From Rhizophagus clarus (Eukaryota; Glomeromycota; Glomeromycetes; Glomerales; Glomeraceae): DNA of 64,000 bases. The stretch is from NCBI GenBank assembly GCA_015698045.1, contig BLAL01000187.1, positions 1 to 64,000 on the forward strand, read 5' to 3'. This document shows, piece by piece, positions 37,281-49,126 of the stretch; the first letter of the stretch is position 1, and the number at the start of each line of letters is the position of its first letter. The position numbers and the translations under genes were made by a program. The notes under the pieces are model-generated. The model did no database searches. It was not told the origin of the DNA and was given only the letters and a program-made list of their open reading frames with translations.

Positions 37281-37312
<32 letters not shown>

Positions 37313-40300
37313 GTTACTAGACTAGTTGTTAACATCACATTAATCAATTTTCATCATACCTGGACATTCCTGCCCCATATAAATTATATAAATTACTATT
37401 AAATGGCTTATGATTACATAACCATCTTGCATTCTCACATACAACTAAAAAATTGCGCGTATGAAGTCCCCAAGCTAAGTGAACAAAAATAGTATTAAAA
37501 TCAGATTAATGAATTTACATTCTATGTATATGAAATAGGCATATTATTCTTACCCAATGATACCAATTTGAGAACAGTTGTATAATGAATATTATGAAAA
37601 AAAACATTTGCTCTACAAGCTAGCTTAAGAAGATCAAAGGCCTCTTGTTCACAATTATTCTTTGTTGCAGTAACAATATACTATATAAATCAAAAAAAAA
37701 AAAAGGGTTGAACAATTAATTTCGCTTTAGTGTGAAATATTTATTAAAATCAAAACAAACCTTGATAAAAAAGTCAAACCATTTTTCAAAAGTAATACCG
37801 TTAAATTCGGTAATTTTTTTGCGTATTTCATCTTCTAATTCGCCTTTTTCACCGTCTAAAGTATATTTGGTAATTAGCGAACGTAAAAAATTTAAGAAAA
37901 TTGTTTTTTTTAAAAAAAAAAAAAACTATTTACATATTCTTCTTATACAAACCAATGCGCCATTGCAATCTTTTTGCCATTGTAGTCGCTTGTTCATCTA
38001 GATAAGCATCATCGCTATCATTAGAACTTTCAAATTCTTCAAAGTAAACTTGTTTTCTCCAGGACCTTCGACGGTCCCATCCTTTAAATGGAAGCATCTA
38101 AATATAATAAAAATTAATTAAGGTGAAATATATTCGAAGAAAAAATAGAGCTAATTTATACGAAAATGATTACCCTGTCTCTCTGAGGGTAAAAAGCTCT
38201 ATTATTTTTCCAATCAATAACAACATTTCTAGCTGTCTCCAAAAATTCCTTAGCTGTTTCATAATCTCCAAGCTTAGAACGATCATATAATAGATCTAAT
38301 CTGTGAAATTGAATTTTAGTTTCCTTTTCTTTTTCCGCTATTTTTTGTTTACGCTCCTCTTCGGCTCTCGCAAAAGCGTTAGCTTTGGATTCTTCAGACA
38401 CAGTCTGAATTAAGGATGATTCACTTTGTAAGGTTCCTGCTGAAAAATTATGTAATGAACTAATATTGAATTGTTTTGATGCTGATGACGATGATTCCGC
38501 TTGAGGTTCTGCTGCCGCTTGAGCGAGCTTCTTCTTGCGCGCTTCAAGAACTTTTAAAAGCCAACCGTTTGAGTATTAATACGACGGATATTACTAATTC
38601 AAGATAGAACTTAACAACTAAACACCTTCATTAACCATCTCAAGAGCTTTTTCCTTTTCATCCAAATCTTCGTAGGTTTCAGCAAGTGCCATTTTAACGT
38701 CTAAATTATCCGGTAACTCTTTCGCAACTATTTATGAACAATTAAACATTTGTCAAGTATAATGTCTGCTATAAAAAGATATAATATTTTTTTTTTTTAG
38801 TACCGGCAGCGAAATATTCGGCCACACTTTCAAGATTTCCTAATTCTCGGTGACACATTCCCATTCGCATCCATGCAAAAGGTTTATCTGTCTAAAGTAG
38901 TAATAAGCACATACATACATATATAAATAATACTTCAAGTTTCTAAATGGTAATATAAATCAAAAATATAATTACAGATTCATTCTCGACAATTGCTTCA
39001 TATATTGACAAAGCATCTTCAAACAACCCTTTATCTGTATAAGTTTCAGCTACTTCGTAGTACAAATCTATATATTGCTCAACATCGTATGACTCGAGAT
39101 AAGCGAAGTGTAACTAATTTAAATTATTCAGACAGAAACATATATTTTGAATTCGCCTTTTTTAAAATAAGCAACGAAATAATAAATAAATACATACTTT
39201 GCCTTCTTCAAGTCGATCCATTAAAATTCTACATTGACCCAATTTAACTCTTAATTCAATAGGCAATGTTACATTTGAACCTCCGGTACTACTAGCACCA
39301 CGAAGTCGAGCAGCTGCTAATATTGAGGCATGATCTCTCCTATCTAAATTCTCCTCCTCTTCATACTCGCGGTCATCATTTATATAATCCCACCATGTCT
39401 CACTTTCTCTTCCTTGCAACCATCTTACTCCCTGCTTAATAAAATCAATAGCACTGTTATAGTCACCAGCTAGCATGTAAAGTTCAGCCATTATATTTAT
39501 TTCAGAATATCCGAAGCTTCCTTCAGCCTCAGGATCTTCTGGTAAAGACCTATTTCTATAATAGGCAAAAGCATCAAGAAAAAGTTCAATGGCTTGAGGA
39601 ATTTCATTCATTTGTACTTGAATACGAGTTATTTCTCGTATTACATTCATATCATAGGGTATCTTTTCTAATAGACCATTAAACCCGTCTATCGCCTTTA
39701 AAAGAAGATTTGCAAAATAAATATCGATGAATGAATTACTTCACTAAAAGGTGTTATTTTAAAAGAGAAATACTTTTTTAAATTCTCCAATCTCTGAATA
39801 CAGAATTGATCGATCCCAAATAGCATCCACATCATTATGATCACATCTAATTGCTTTAGAGAAACAATAAATAGCCTGATGAATTGAATTATGATTTCTG
39901 TTATATAATTAATTGAATGAAGGAAAATTAGAATTCTCATTATAATAAATTTTATTGAGACAAAACCAACTGACTTGCTTAAAAGACCTAATCTCTTCCA
40001 TAGTGCACCATCGTGTGGTGTTAAATGAGCCGCAACTAAATATAATTGCAAAGCTTTCTCTGGACATCCCATCTCATCTTGAATAGTTCCCAAGGTAAAC
40101 CAAGCAGAATGAATGTTTGGATCAATTTTAATAACCTCTTGAAGAATTTCAATTGCTTTTGGATAATCTCTATTTACATAATGTAAATTAGCTTCTCCAA
40201 CTAATGCACGAAGATTTGGCGGAATAACACGTGGTCTTGGACCTTTCTAGAAAGAATTTTCGAATTATCCAGAATAATGATCTGTAGAATTTAATTTAAT

Positions 40301-41030
40301 TGAAAAATTCTTAAATAAATAATAAACGTTAAAAAATGAGTACCTTTCCCTTTTTTATTCTTCCAATTCCACTAGTAAGTCTTAAATCTTGATTAAATTC
40401 GGTCCACTCTTTTTCCAGATTTTGCCAAAGATGAGGAACAGAATCTCCTTTGGTTAAATCACTACCAATAGCTTCGGCTTGTGACAATAGACGACTATGT
40501 ACATTATTTGATAAGTATTTTATACTTTTATATTCGAGAATATAAGAATAAGATATTTACTCAAAATTATCCGATAAATATTTCTCATCGTCATCATAAT
40601 CACCACCTTCATCATCATCATCTTCCGTTTTGTCCATCTGTTCATTTTCTTCATCCAATTGATCTTTATTTGCAAACGTATCTTCTCCCATTAGATCAGG
40701 ATTTTGCAAGCCATCAATATATTCTCTTTCAAAATCATATACTTCTCCTTCGAAATCTTCTATAAATTCTTCATCATCAACAAGATCTAAATGATCCTTA
40801 AAATTCTGAAATTCTCTGGATTCTGGTTGATTAAAACTTACTTCCTCGGAGCTAGAATTAAACCCAAAAGAAGAACTTACAGCAGCCGTAGAGGTAAGAT
40901 CTGTAGCTTCTGCAAGCATATGAACTAAATCTGCGTCATCATACGTATTATTAAGTAAATCGAGAAATGTCGTTGGGTTCGGAGTATTTCTTGTTGGTAA
41001 GTTTTCTCTTTTATTTGAATTATTTTCCAT
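36312..41030 (-). CDS. TFC4: TFIIIC subunit tau131, TPR protein
   Basis: Seventeen exons (minus): 41030-40561, 40494-40344, 40246-39975, 39897-39774, 39695-39198, 39113-38976, 38891-38804, 38727-38626, 38550-38174, 38097-37953, 37855-37761, 37680-37554, 37474-37360, 37270-37014, 36934-36810, 36718-36545 and 36470-36312. The frame gives 1138 residues (yeast Tfc4 is about 1025). The N-terminus is acidic (residues about 95-157). TPR repeats start near 217 (LVGEANLHYVNRDYPKAIEI, AWFTLGTIQDEMGCPEKALQ). The family signature LPIELRVKLGQCRILMDRLE ends at residue 505. More TPRs follow (WMRMGMCHRELGNLESVAEY), then a charged linker, and the typical C-terminus RRDAAYNLSMIYVGNGSPGL. TFIIIC binds the A/B boxes of tRNA genes, and this subunit recruits TFIIIB for Pol III initiation in the nucleus. 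Confidence 0.95.
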
Positions 41031-41702
41031 AATTGAGCAAACTCTAAATTTAGAGTTTATTGTTTATCTTTCTTTTTTAAAACTTTGTTTATCTGTTTAT
41101 AGATTATATAATTAAGATTATCAGTCGTAATAAAATCGTCATGGGTTAATCACGTGATAAGTTAAACACAAATTACAAAATAACTAACAAAAATTCACAT
41201 GAGTAATTCCGCACTTTTCCGGTTTTTTTTATTAATAATGGATAGATTTTCAAGATTTTCCAGTACTTTGAAATGCTAGTTTATTTCCAAGCCAAACAAC
41301 TAACAATGACGCTGTCATTTTGTCAGCACAGAACATGTGGAAAAATTCAAAATTTAGTTTTCGTGGTACCTTTATCGGGTAAAAAATTCTTATTAAGATA
41401 ATCCGTTTGTTCATCTCCATCACGGCATCGACTACCATATTGACTTCTTTCAAAGCTCTTCACTAAAAAAGAACCACGTTACATTTTTTACTTGTTAGCA
41501 TATGCCACGAAGTTGTGCAAACAAGTTTAAAATGTTTAACCAATTTCAGTAAATTTCAATTTAATGAGCCACTATTTTACCATTGAAGTTCGAAAATTTT
41601 TTTTTTTTTCTTGTTAATATAGTGAAACTTTTTTTTTTTTTTTTAAAGAGTTGACTATATCGAGAAAATAGATATTATCAAATTAATTGTTTAGTTTATA
41701 TA
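41031..41702. promoter_or_regulatory. Divergent promoter region, TFC4 and ELO gene
   Basis: The 5' ends of TFC4 (minus) and the elongase (plus) face apart over 672 bp. A palindromic CACGTG (E-box type, bHLH target) stands at 41151-41156 inside TCACGTGA. A T-rich stretch lies just before the elongase start. A 67-codon minus-strand frame at 41250-41453 has no recognised product and no splice partner. Regulatory role is an inference from layout and motif. Confidence 0.5.
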
Positions 41703-42765
41703 ATGCAAAACTCAACTTTTCAATTTTCTATTGATCGCCCTTTTGGTATTTATCTTTATGATTATTTTGTGCAAGCGTACACTTTAGTGACGAGAAAGAA
41801 CCCAAATAATTTCGCATTCATTGAAGGGGTTACTCCATTATCTACTAGATATGAAGTTATAATTGCGGTTATTACATATTTGGCTATCCTATTTGGAGGG
41901 AAACAACTTATGAAAAATTTTCCAGTTATCAAACTTCAATTTATTTTTCAAGTTCACAATCTTTTGTTGACACTGGCTTCTTATGCACTTTTGATACTAT
42001 TCGCGGAACAATTGGTTCCAATAATATCTCGTAACGGACTTTTTTATTCTGTATGTAACAATGACGCATGGACTCAGCGATTAGAGCTGTTGTATTATCT
42101 TAATTATCTAGTGAAGTATTGGGAACTTATCGACACTATCTTTTTAGTGTTAAGAAAAAAGAATCTCGGTAAGATATATCAAAAGATTTTTCGGTTAAAA
42201 TTTTCTTTTTGATTTAAAGTAATAAATTGACTTTTTCTTTCCTGAATTCTATTTTAGAATTCTTGCACGTTTATCATCATAGTATGACGATGGCTTTGTG
42301 TTATTCACAATTGGAAGGTAGAACCTCAGTGGTAAGTAAATATTTTTCATCTTATTCTCATTTATTCATTATTTTTATTCACCTATTCTAATTTCAAATT
42401 TATTATAGTCATGGGTTCCAATTACTCTTAATCTCATGGTTCATGTGTTTATGTATTATTATTATTTTCGGGCCGCAGGAGGAGCAAGATTGTGGTGGAA
42501 ACAATATATTACAACATTGCAAATAACTCAATTCATTATTGATTTGTTCTTTGTATATTTTTGTTCCTATACATATTTCACTGCTACTTATTGGGATTGG
42601 ATGCCAAATTCTGGTTCATGTGCTGGAAGTGAAAGTGCTGCCATTTTTGGATGCGTAGTTTTGAGTAGTTATTTACTTTTATTCATTGGATTTTATAATA
42701 AAACTTATAATAATAAGAAAGGAGTTACTGCATCAAAAAGAAAAGTGCAAGCAAAAGCTGAATAA
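41703..42765 (+). CDS. ELO-family fatty-acid elongase (3-ketoacyl-CoA synthase)
   Basis: Three exons: 41703-42168, 42258-42331 and 42409-42765, 298 residues. All ELO signatures are present: YYLNYLVKYWELIDTIFLVL followed by RKK, the histidine box HVYHH, TSVSWVPITLNLMVHVFMYY, and LQITQFIIDLFFVYF. About seven hydrophobic helices and a Lys-rich tail fit an ER multi-pass enzyme. It condenses malonyl-CoA with acyl-CoA, the first step of very-long-chain fatty-acid synthesis. It is closest by eye to yeast Elo1-3 (shared WVPITLNL, SYTYF, WMPN, LLSSYLLLFI). Chain-length specificity cannot be read from the sequence. Confidence 0.95.
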
Positions 42766-43552
42766 TTTTTCAGGTTTGTTTATTGTTTTTTTTTTTAATT
42801 TATAAAAAATAATTGAAAATATTGAGATAAAAGGTATAATTTTGCTTTAGATTTTACTGTAGAGAATTTATTGAAGGAACATAAATATAAATATAATATA
42901 TATATATATATCTATATACTTCATATTTTTTATATCTGTATTTCTGGAGATGTTAAAAAAAAAAATTACTAAATTTATTTAATGAATATTTTTTTTTCCT
43001 TTTTTTTGGCAAAAGCAAATACTCTGATTTAAAATAAAATATCATTGCAAAGAAACCAAGTTTCAATTCCATTTATATAAAGATCAAAAAATATGTTTAA
43101 TAGTTTTAAATCGGATTTTAAAAAACCACTATGTACAACACCAGTAACAAAAAAAAAAGAAAATTAAATAAATAAATAGGTACGAGATTTTTTTTTTTTT
43201 TAAAAAAAAAAAAAAAGACTCAAAAGCTATTTATAAACTTGAATGTTGCTATAAAGAAACAGACCAATGTTACACATCAAATTAGAACACAAGGGAGATG
43301 AAATGAACCAAAAATAACAGAAATTTGGACAATCCTTTCTCGACCTTGACTCCTTTTTTTAACCAGATCCAACATCATTCGACGTTTTTCCCACTTAAAT
43401 ATATCTGCTTCTATTAAGAAAAAATATTCTGCACAATTTACAAGAAATTTATAAATTAAATCAAAATAGAAAAAAAAGAACTAAAGATGACAAATACAGT
43501 CGCTTTCGTCACGTTTATACATAATTGTTGATTTTAAATATTCTATTTCTCA
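42766..43552. other. Tail-to-tail spacer
   Basis: 3' regions of the elongase and the endosulfine gene. Contains TA-repeats near 42895-42912 and a long T/A palindrome near 43190-43215. No gene. Confidence 0.5.
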
Positions 43553-44305
43553 TCATGAACTATTGGTATTATTGGCTGATGTTGATGTTGATGTTGTAGA
43601 CGGATTTAGAGTAGAATCGAGTGTTGGTGTTGGATTCGCAGGAACTGGTGTCGTTTGATTTGATGTGGGAAGTGAAGTGGTTTGAGTATCTGCATCTGCA
43701 GATTGAGCATCTGCTTTTTCATCAATTTCAGTCTCGTGTACGAGAGAACTTTCTTTCACAGGTGAAGAATTGTGGGTAACGGCTGCAATTGCATTAGAGT
43801 GAGGAATTGTTTCAGGAGAAGGGTGTTGAACACCGACTGGACCTGAAGTCTTTCCAGCTTTGGAAAGAGCGTAATCCCCAGAATCAAAATACTTCCGTTC
43901 CTATATAATAAAATATAATTTAAATGTAGAAACCATTTTTTTCTCTCATAAATCCTTATATAACAACGGAATTTTGTAAAGATTTACACATTTTCCGAGC
44001 TTTTAAAACCCTTTCTTTTCTTTCGTTTAAACAAATACCTTTAATTTGTGAGATATAAGATCCTTTCCTGCTTTCCCTGCTGGTAACTTTCCATACATAC
44101 GAAAAAGCTTCTTCTCTTCTTCAGTTAGTTTCTATTTATTTAATGACAAGAATAAATTAATTTTAGTAATAAACCTTTAACAAAAGTGTTTCAAACGTAT
44201 TTTTCCCACGATCAAACTTAAAATAATCTCTGCTCACTTATTGAGCCTTTGAAAGTTAAGATAACTTACATCGAGGTCAATTTTGTTCCTTCTAGCTGGA
44301 TTCAT
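43553..44305 (-). CDS. IGO1: Endosulfine/ARPP-19 family protein, Igo1-like
   Basis: Three exons (minus): 44305-44270, 44131-44039 and 43900-43553, 158 residues. The conserved core spans exons 2 and 3: KLTEEEKKLFRMYGKLPAGK, then KERKYFDSGDYALSKAG. The Ser in FDSGDY is the site phosphorylated by Greatwall/Rim15 kinases. Phosphorylated endosulfines inhibit PP2A-B55 and control quiescence and entry to mitosis. In yeast they also protect mRNAs on nutrient limitation. The C-terminal 90 residues are a Thr/Ser/Pro-rich disordered tail. Length and domain order are usual for fungal members. Confidence 0.93.
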
Positions 44306-44538
44306 ACTTATTGGCTTGGCTTTTTACTTTCCAAAAATAAAACAAAATAAATATTGAAAAAAAAAACCGAAAGGAAAAAAATACAAACAAACAAAAACGT
44401 TTGACGCAGAAAAAACCACAACTGCATGATTTGCGACAAGTAAGGGTAAAAAATTTTTTTTGTCACTTTTCACATGACCAAAATTCGAAACCGTCACATA
44501 GTTAAATTAGCACTTATTTATTATGACGCAATGATTTA

Positions 44539-47500
44539 TTATTTTTTAAAATTATTTAATAATGTGGCGAAATCAAGGGCGGAAGTACCGTTAGATTCCT
44601 CCATATTATCCAAGTCAAAATTTTTCGGATCAACTATATTATCTGCAATATATTGCAGATCATCACATCCGCCATTATCTTTCCACCCACCATTATCTTT
44701 ACTTTTTTTTGATTTTGATTTCGACTTTGATTTTGATTTTGGTTTTGGTTTTGATTTTTCACTTGGTACGTTGAACTAGAATAGGAATTAAGTTATAATA
44801 GAGTTTAACGTAATCAAATGCATTATAATTAACAATTACCTTCTTTTTTGATTTCCTTTGGGGTGGGCCTCTAAATTGCTCAGTCCTAATAGGAAATGTA
44901 TTTTTAATCTGAGTATGTAAACCTTTCCATACTAATGGCACAAATGGTATTGTTTCACGGTCAATCTTAATATGTCGTAAGCTGGTAAGAGAATCGGTTT
45001 CTGCAGTTTCAAAACTTCTAAAAACTACAGCATAGGCTTCACCTTTTTCGTGACGAAGGATATGTGATCCTTGAGATAGTGAACTAAGATAAAAATTGCA
45101 TAGTTAGAATTCAATTAAATAAGAATTCGTTCATAAAAAAAAATTTATAAAATATCGTCAACATATACCGTTGTAATTGATTGAAAATGTAGTACAGCTT
45201 TTTGATAAGCGATTTCACCCTAATATTAAAAAATCATTTAGTAAAGAGTTATCTATATAATCATATTTTTAGATAAAAATTTAATTACTCACCGACTCTC
45301 GTCAGCAAGAATATTTTCTGCTGATACTTTCTCGATCATATTTAGGGTATTCGTTGGAACGTCGATTCGGCCAAGCATTAGATCAGCTTTATTTCTTATC
45401 ATTGAGTGTATCCACCAACGCGATTGCTCAATAGAACTGATGCTTTCATAGTTGTAATCCAACTGATAATCTAACTTTGTTTTTATTCCTACAGTACGAA
45501 TCTAAATTTAATGTACGCATAAAATTACTTATTAGAAAAATATTACTTTGTACAATATTAATATTTAAAAAAAAAAAAAAAACAAACTTTTTGATCTGAC
45601 TCTCTGCAATATCCATTAGATTTACATCGTATCAAAATACTTATATCATCAATATTCCAAAGTGAATATTCAAGGTTATGTGAAGAATTTTGTAATTCGA
45701 CATCTTTATTCTCGACATTTGAAATATCGATACACGTGTCCATTTTCAGTACCATACTTTTAAAAGCTGTATTATAGTAAACTTGATTGATTTCACGTGG
45801 TGTCATTCTCTTATTCACAAATGGTTTATCAATATATATGGTTTTAAGAACAGAATTCTCTAATTAAAACATGAAAAGTATTATTGAAAATATTTTAAAA
45901 TTATATATAAATATGTACGTTATAGTTTACCTTTGGTAACCTCAACCATTTTGATCGGAATTTCCAATTCAACATCTGTAGACTCAGCCAAACCAACAAG
46001 TGCGGAAAGACCACCAGAAGAAATTACAATGTCAACTTTATGATTGGAAAGCATTTCAGGAATTAACGGATCCTGACTAACCACCGGAACTCTCTATTAA
46101 GATTATACAAGTATTTATATAATAGAAATTTCTTAGTGAATAATAATATCATTAACCTATTTACCATCTTTTGCCAGTAGTCTTTTACTGCAGAATCTGT
46201 TGATATTGTATTAGCAGATGGAGTATCATCTAACCAAAGTTCCTTTTCTAACTGAATAGGAATTTGATTTACTATTGCTGTTGGAACCGAAAATTCAAAA
46301 TGTTTTCCCTTTAAATATTGAAAAAATTAACAACAATTATAATTAAAAATGACAAAAATCAAACAAATCATCATTAAAATACACGTACGATTGAATTGAG
46401 TTTTTGTTTGAATTTTAACTCTGGTTCTCCAAGACTGACCGGATTAAGTCCAATTGTTAATTCAATTCTCTAAAAATAAAATAAAGAAGAGTTTATTAAG
46501 TTCATCGTGCCTTACGTACAAATTGAAATTACGACTATTTACATACTGAATAATCATTGATATTACTTTGCCTGCCGTATTTTAAATGGCTCTAAATAAA
46601 GAAATTAAATTATTTAACCGTGATTTATATTAACATTGAACATGAAAGATACTGACCATAACTTTATTTTCTATCAATTGGTTCAAATGACCAATAAATA
46701 ATTTCGACCTTTCAAACTGCCACCGCTCAAAATTCTTTCGTTCATTTTTGACCCGCTCCGACATGTTTTGATAAAAATTATGTTCATCTTTTGAAACTAA
46801 ATTCGCCTAGTTAAATATAAACCTTCATTAATATTTATTTATACGTACATACAAACACTAAATAAAAAACATATATATATAACACACATTATGATGAATC
46901 ATTGACTCGATCTGAAGGTATTTTCGATGTTCTTCTGAAGACATCGAAGAATAAGGCAAGTTCATCATTTCTACTCGATAATTTGGTGGAACATCTGTGA
47001 TATTAGTAGCTGATTGTTTTTGTATCGATGAAGTTTCTTTCTTCCGATTCTCATCAAGCAATTCTAAAAATGGCCCCAATATGTCTTCGGAAGTTTTTGA
47101 ATCATCAGGTACGGGTCTCTTTGCAGGAATGACTTTACTAACGGATGAGTTTGGTACTGAAGGTGATGATATCAATTCTGTCATACTTTCGACTGACTTT
47201 GCATTTTTCAGACTTTTTTTAACATTTGATTTTGGTTTTTTATTTTTTTTATTACATATAATATCATTAGATGGTGGTTTTTTACTAATATTTAAGTTCC
47301 TTTCAAGATTCTTAATGGATGTTACATCACTTTGACTAACTTGACTTTTTATAGACTCATTCGAAGATTTTGACATACTGCTTATAGAAACTTCTTGAAA
47401 CTTGGATACATCTGAAGATTCCATAACGATTTCTTCTACTACATCAGTAATATCTTCGTCTTCGGAATTATCCTTCTGAATTTCAAATTTATTACCAATA

Positions 47501-49126
47501 TCATCATCCTTATTAATATTTTGACTTGCAGTTCTAACATCAAGGTTCTCGTTTGATGTTGAATTTTTAATATCCTTATCATCATCCTTACGAACTTTAG
47601 ATTCATCTTTAGTAACACTCTGATCTTGAACTTTAGATTCATTTTCTGAAACATCATCCTTACAAACTTTAGATTCATCTTTAGCAACACTCTGATCTTG
47701 AACTTTAGATTCGTTTTCTGAAATGAGATTAAAGTCTATCATATTGACATCTTGTTGTTGCTCTTGTCTTCCATGACTATCAGCAAATATATCTTGTTTT
47801 TCATTAGCTTGATTTTTTAAATTTTCATCTATAAAAAAATAAAAAGTTCTTAATGAATCTTATTATTAATATTCAAAAGTAAATACTAAATACCAAATTA
47901 TACATTACCTTTATCATCAATGCAAACAATGTGTGAAGTGGACATATCTTGTTCTTTAATGTTTAAAACGGGTAATCCATTATTTAGTAAGACTTTCTAA
48001 CTCAAAAATAAATAAAATTATATATACTTACTTTTAGTAATTTGATCATATGCATTCGTTTGTAAATCTATAGATTTCATATTTTGAGATTTCGATGAAA
48101 GCAGACTATTCAATCTAAATTAAGAAAAAAAATATAAATATCAATATTTATATTATTACTCTTTTAACAAAATTAAACTTACCTTATTTTCCTTCTAGTA
48201 GTCATATTTTGTTTACGTTCAATAAGAGTTACAATTAAATCATCACCATTAAAATCGGGATCAGTAGGATCATATACAACTATATCAGTATCTTCTAGAG
48301 ATGTTGAAATAGGCAGATTAGGTTTAAAAGCTTCTTTTAAATCACCAGAAAGCATAAGAGAGAATTGTGGTATTGGCTGTTGATGATCAACTTCCATTAA
48401 ATCTAAATCCTGTTTTTGCAATTGAATATCTTGTACTTGTTCCGAATAAATTTTTGATTGATTTTCCTGATCGTCTATAATATCATCATTAAGTTCTGAA
48501 TCTTCAATACCTTCATTTTTAGTTATTTTTAACGAATTATTTATATTATGTATATTATGCGATTCATCATTTTTGCACTCAATAACAGAGTTATCATCAT
48601 CAATTACATTGATTTCGTCGAATTCGTCAGTATCCATTTTATTGTCATCGTTGTTATTAATTATCGACGCGTTGTCGTCAAATAAACTCTTATTCTTGCC
48701 CTTTAAACATGATTCAAAAGAATAGACCGCAGCTTTTGTCGATTCAATAGCAAACTTGAGATCCGATAAAGTCTTAGAAGTCTGTCGAAATATAGTCTTG
48801 TTTACTTTGGTTATACGTCCAAAGTTTTTTAGTGGATTTTCGTCATTTACTTTAGTCAGATCTTTGTGCATTTCTTTAGAGTTTGAAAAAGTGTACTGTG
48901 ATTCATTATTTGAGCTATACTTTTGATTTTCGTTGTTATCAATGATAAAAGAGTTATGATCATTCTTCATAAAAGGTTGAACCTGAACGTCGTCTTCGTT
49001 TTGAACAATTTCTTTGTCAGAAGAAATTTTTTTTTGATCCAAGTTCGTATCTATGAACATTTGGTCCACCTCGTTGTAGTCAACACGTTTTTTAATTGCA
49101 AGACGAGAACTTCTTCGATTACTCAT
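44539..49126 (-). CDS. Large nuclear-type protein with NARG2/ICE2-like C-terminal domain
   Basis: Fourteen exons (minus): 49126-48183, 48114-48032, 47953-47909, 47828-46888, 46806-46657, 46591-46547, 46469-46389, 46308-46165, 46093-45931, 45859-45588, 45501-45293, 45219-45169, 45083-44840 and 44775-44539, one frame of 1202 residues. The first 700 residues are Asp/Asn/Ser-rich and disordered, with two 24-residue direct repeats (SENESKVQDQSV...KDESKV). The C-terminal part from about residue 928 reads EYSLWNIDDISILIRCKSNG, KTKLDYQLDYNYESISSIEQ, SRWWIHSM, LMLGRIDVPTNTLNMIEKVS and LSQGSHILRH. This matches my memory of the NARG2_C domain of little elongation complex subunit 2, which in animals supports Pol II transcription of snRNA genes. 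A KSKSK-rich tail follows. Exon 3 limits are the least sure. Confidence 0.65.
47578..47721. repeat. 72-bp coding direct repeat, two copies
   Basis: Encodes the two 24-residue repeats in the ICE2-like protein. They differ at few positions (Ala/Thr, Cys/Arg), so the duplication is recent. Confidence 0.8.

Noticed and set aside
41250-41453. 67-codon minus-strand frame between TFC4 and the elongase
   Set aside because: No family likeness, no clear splice partner or conserved motif, and it lies in a divergent promoter.
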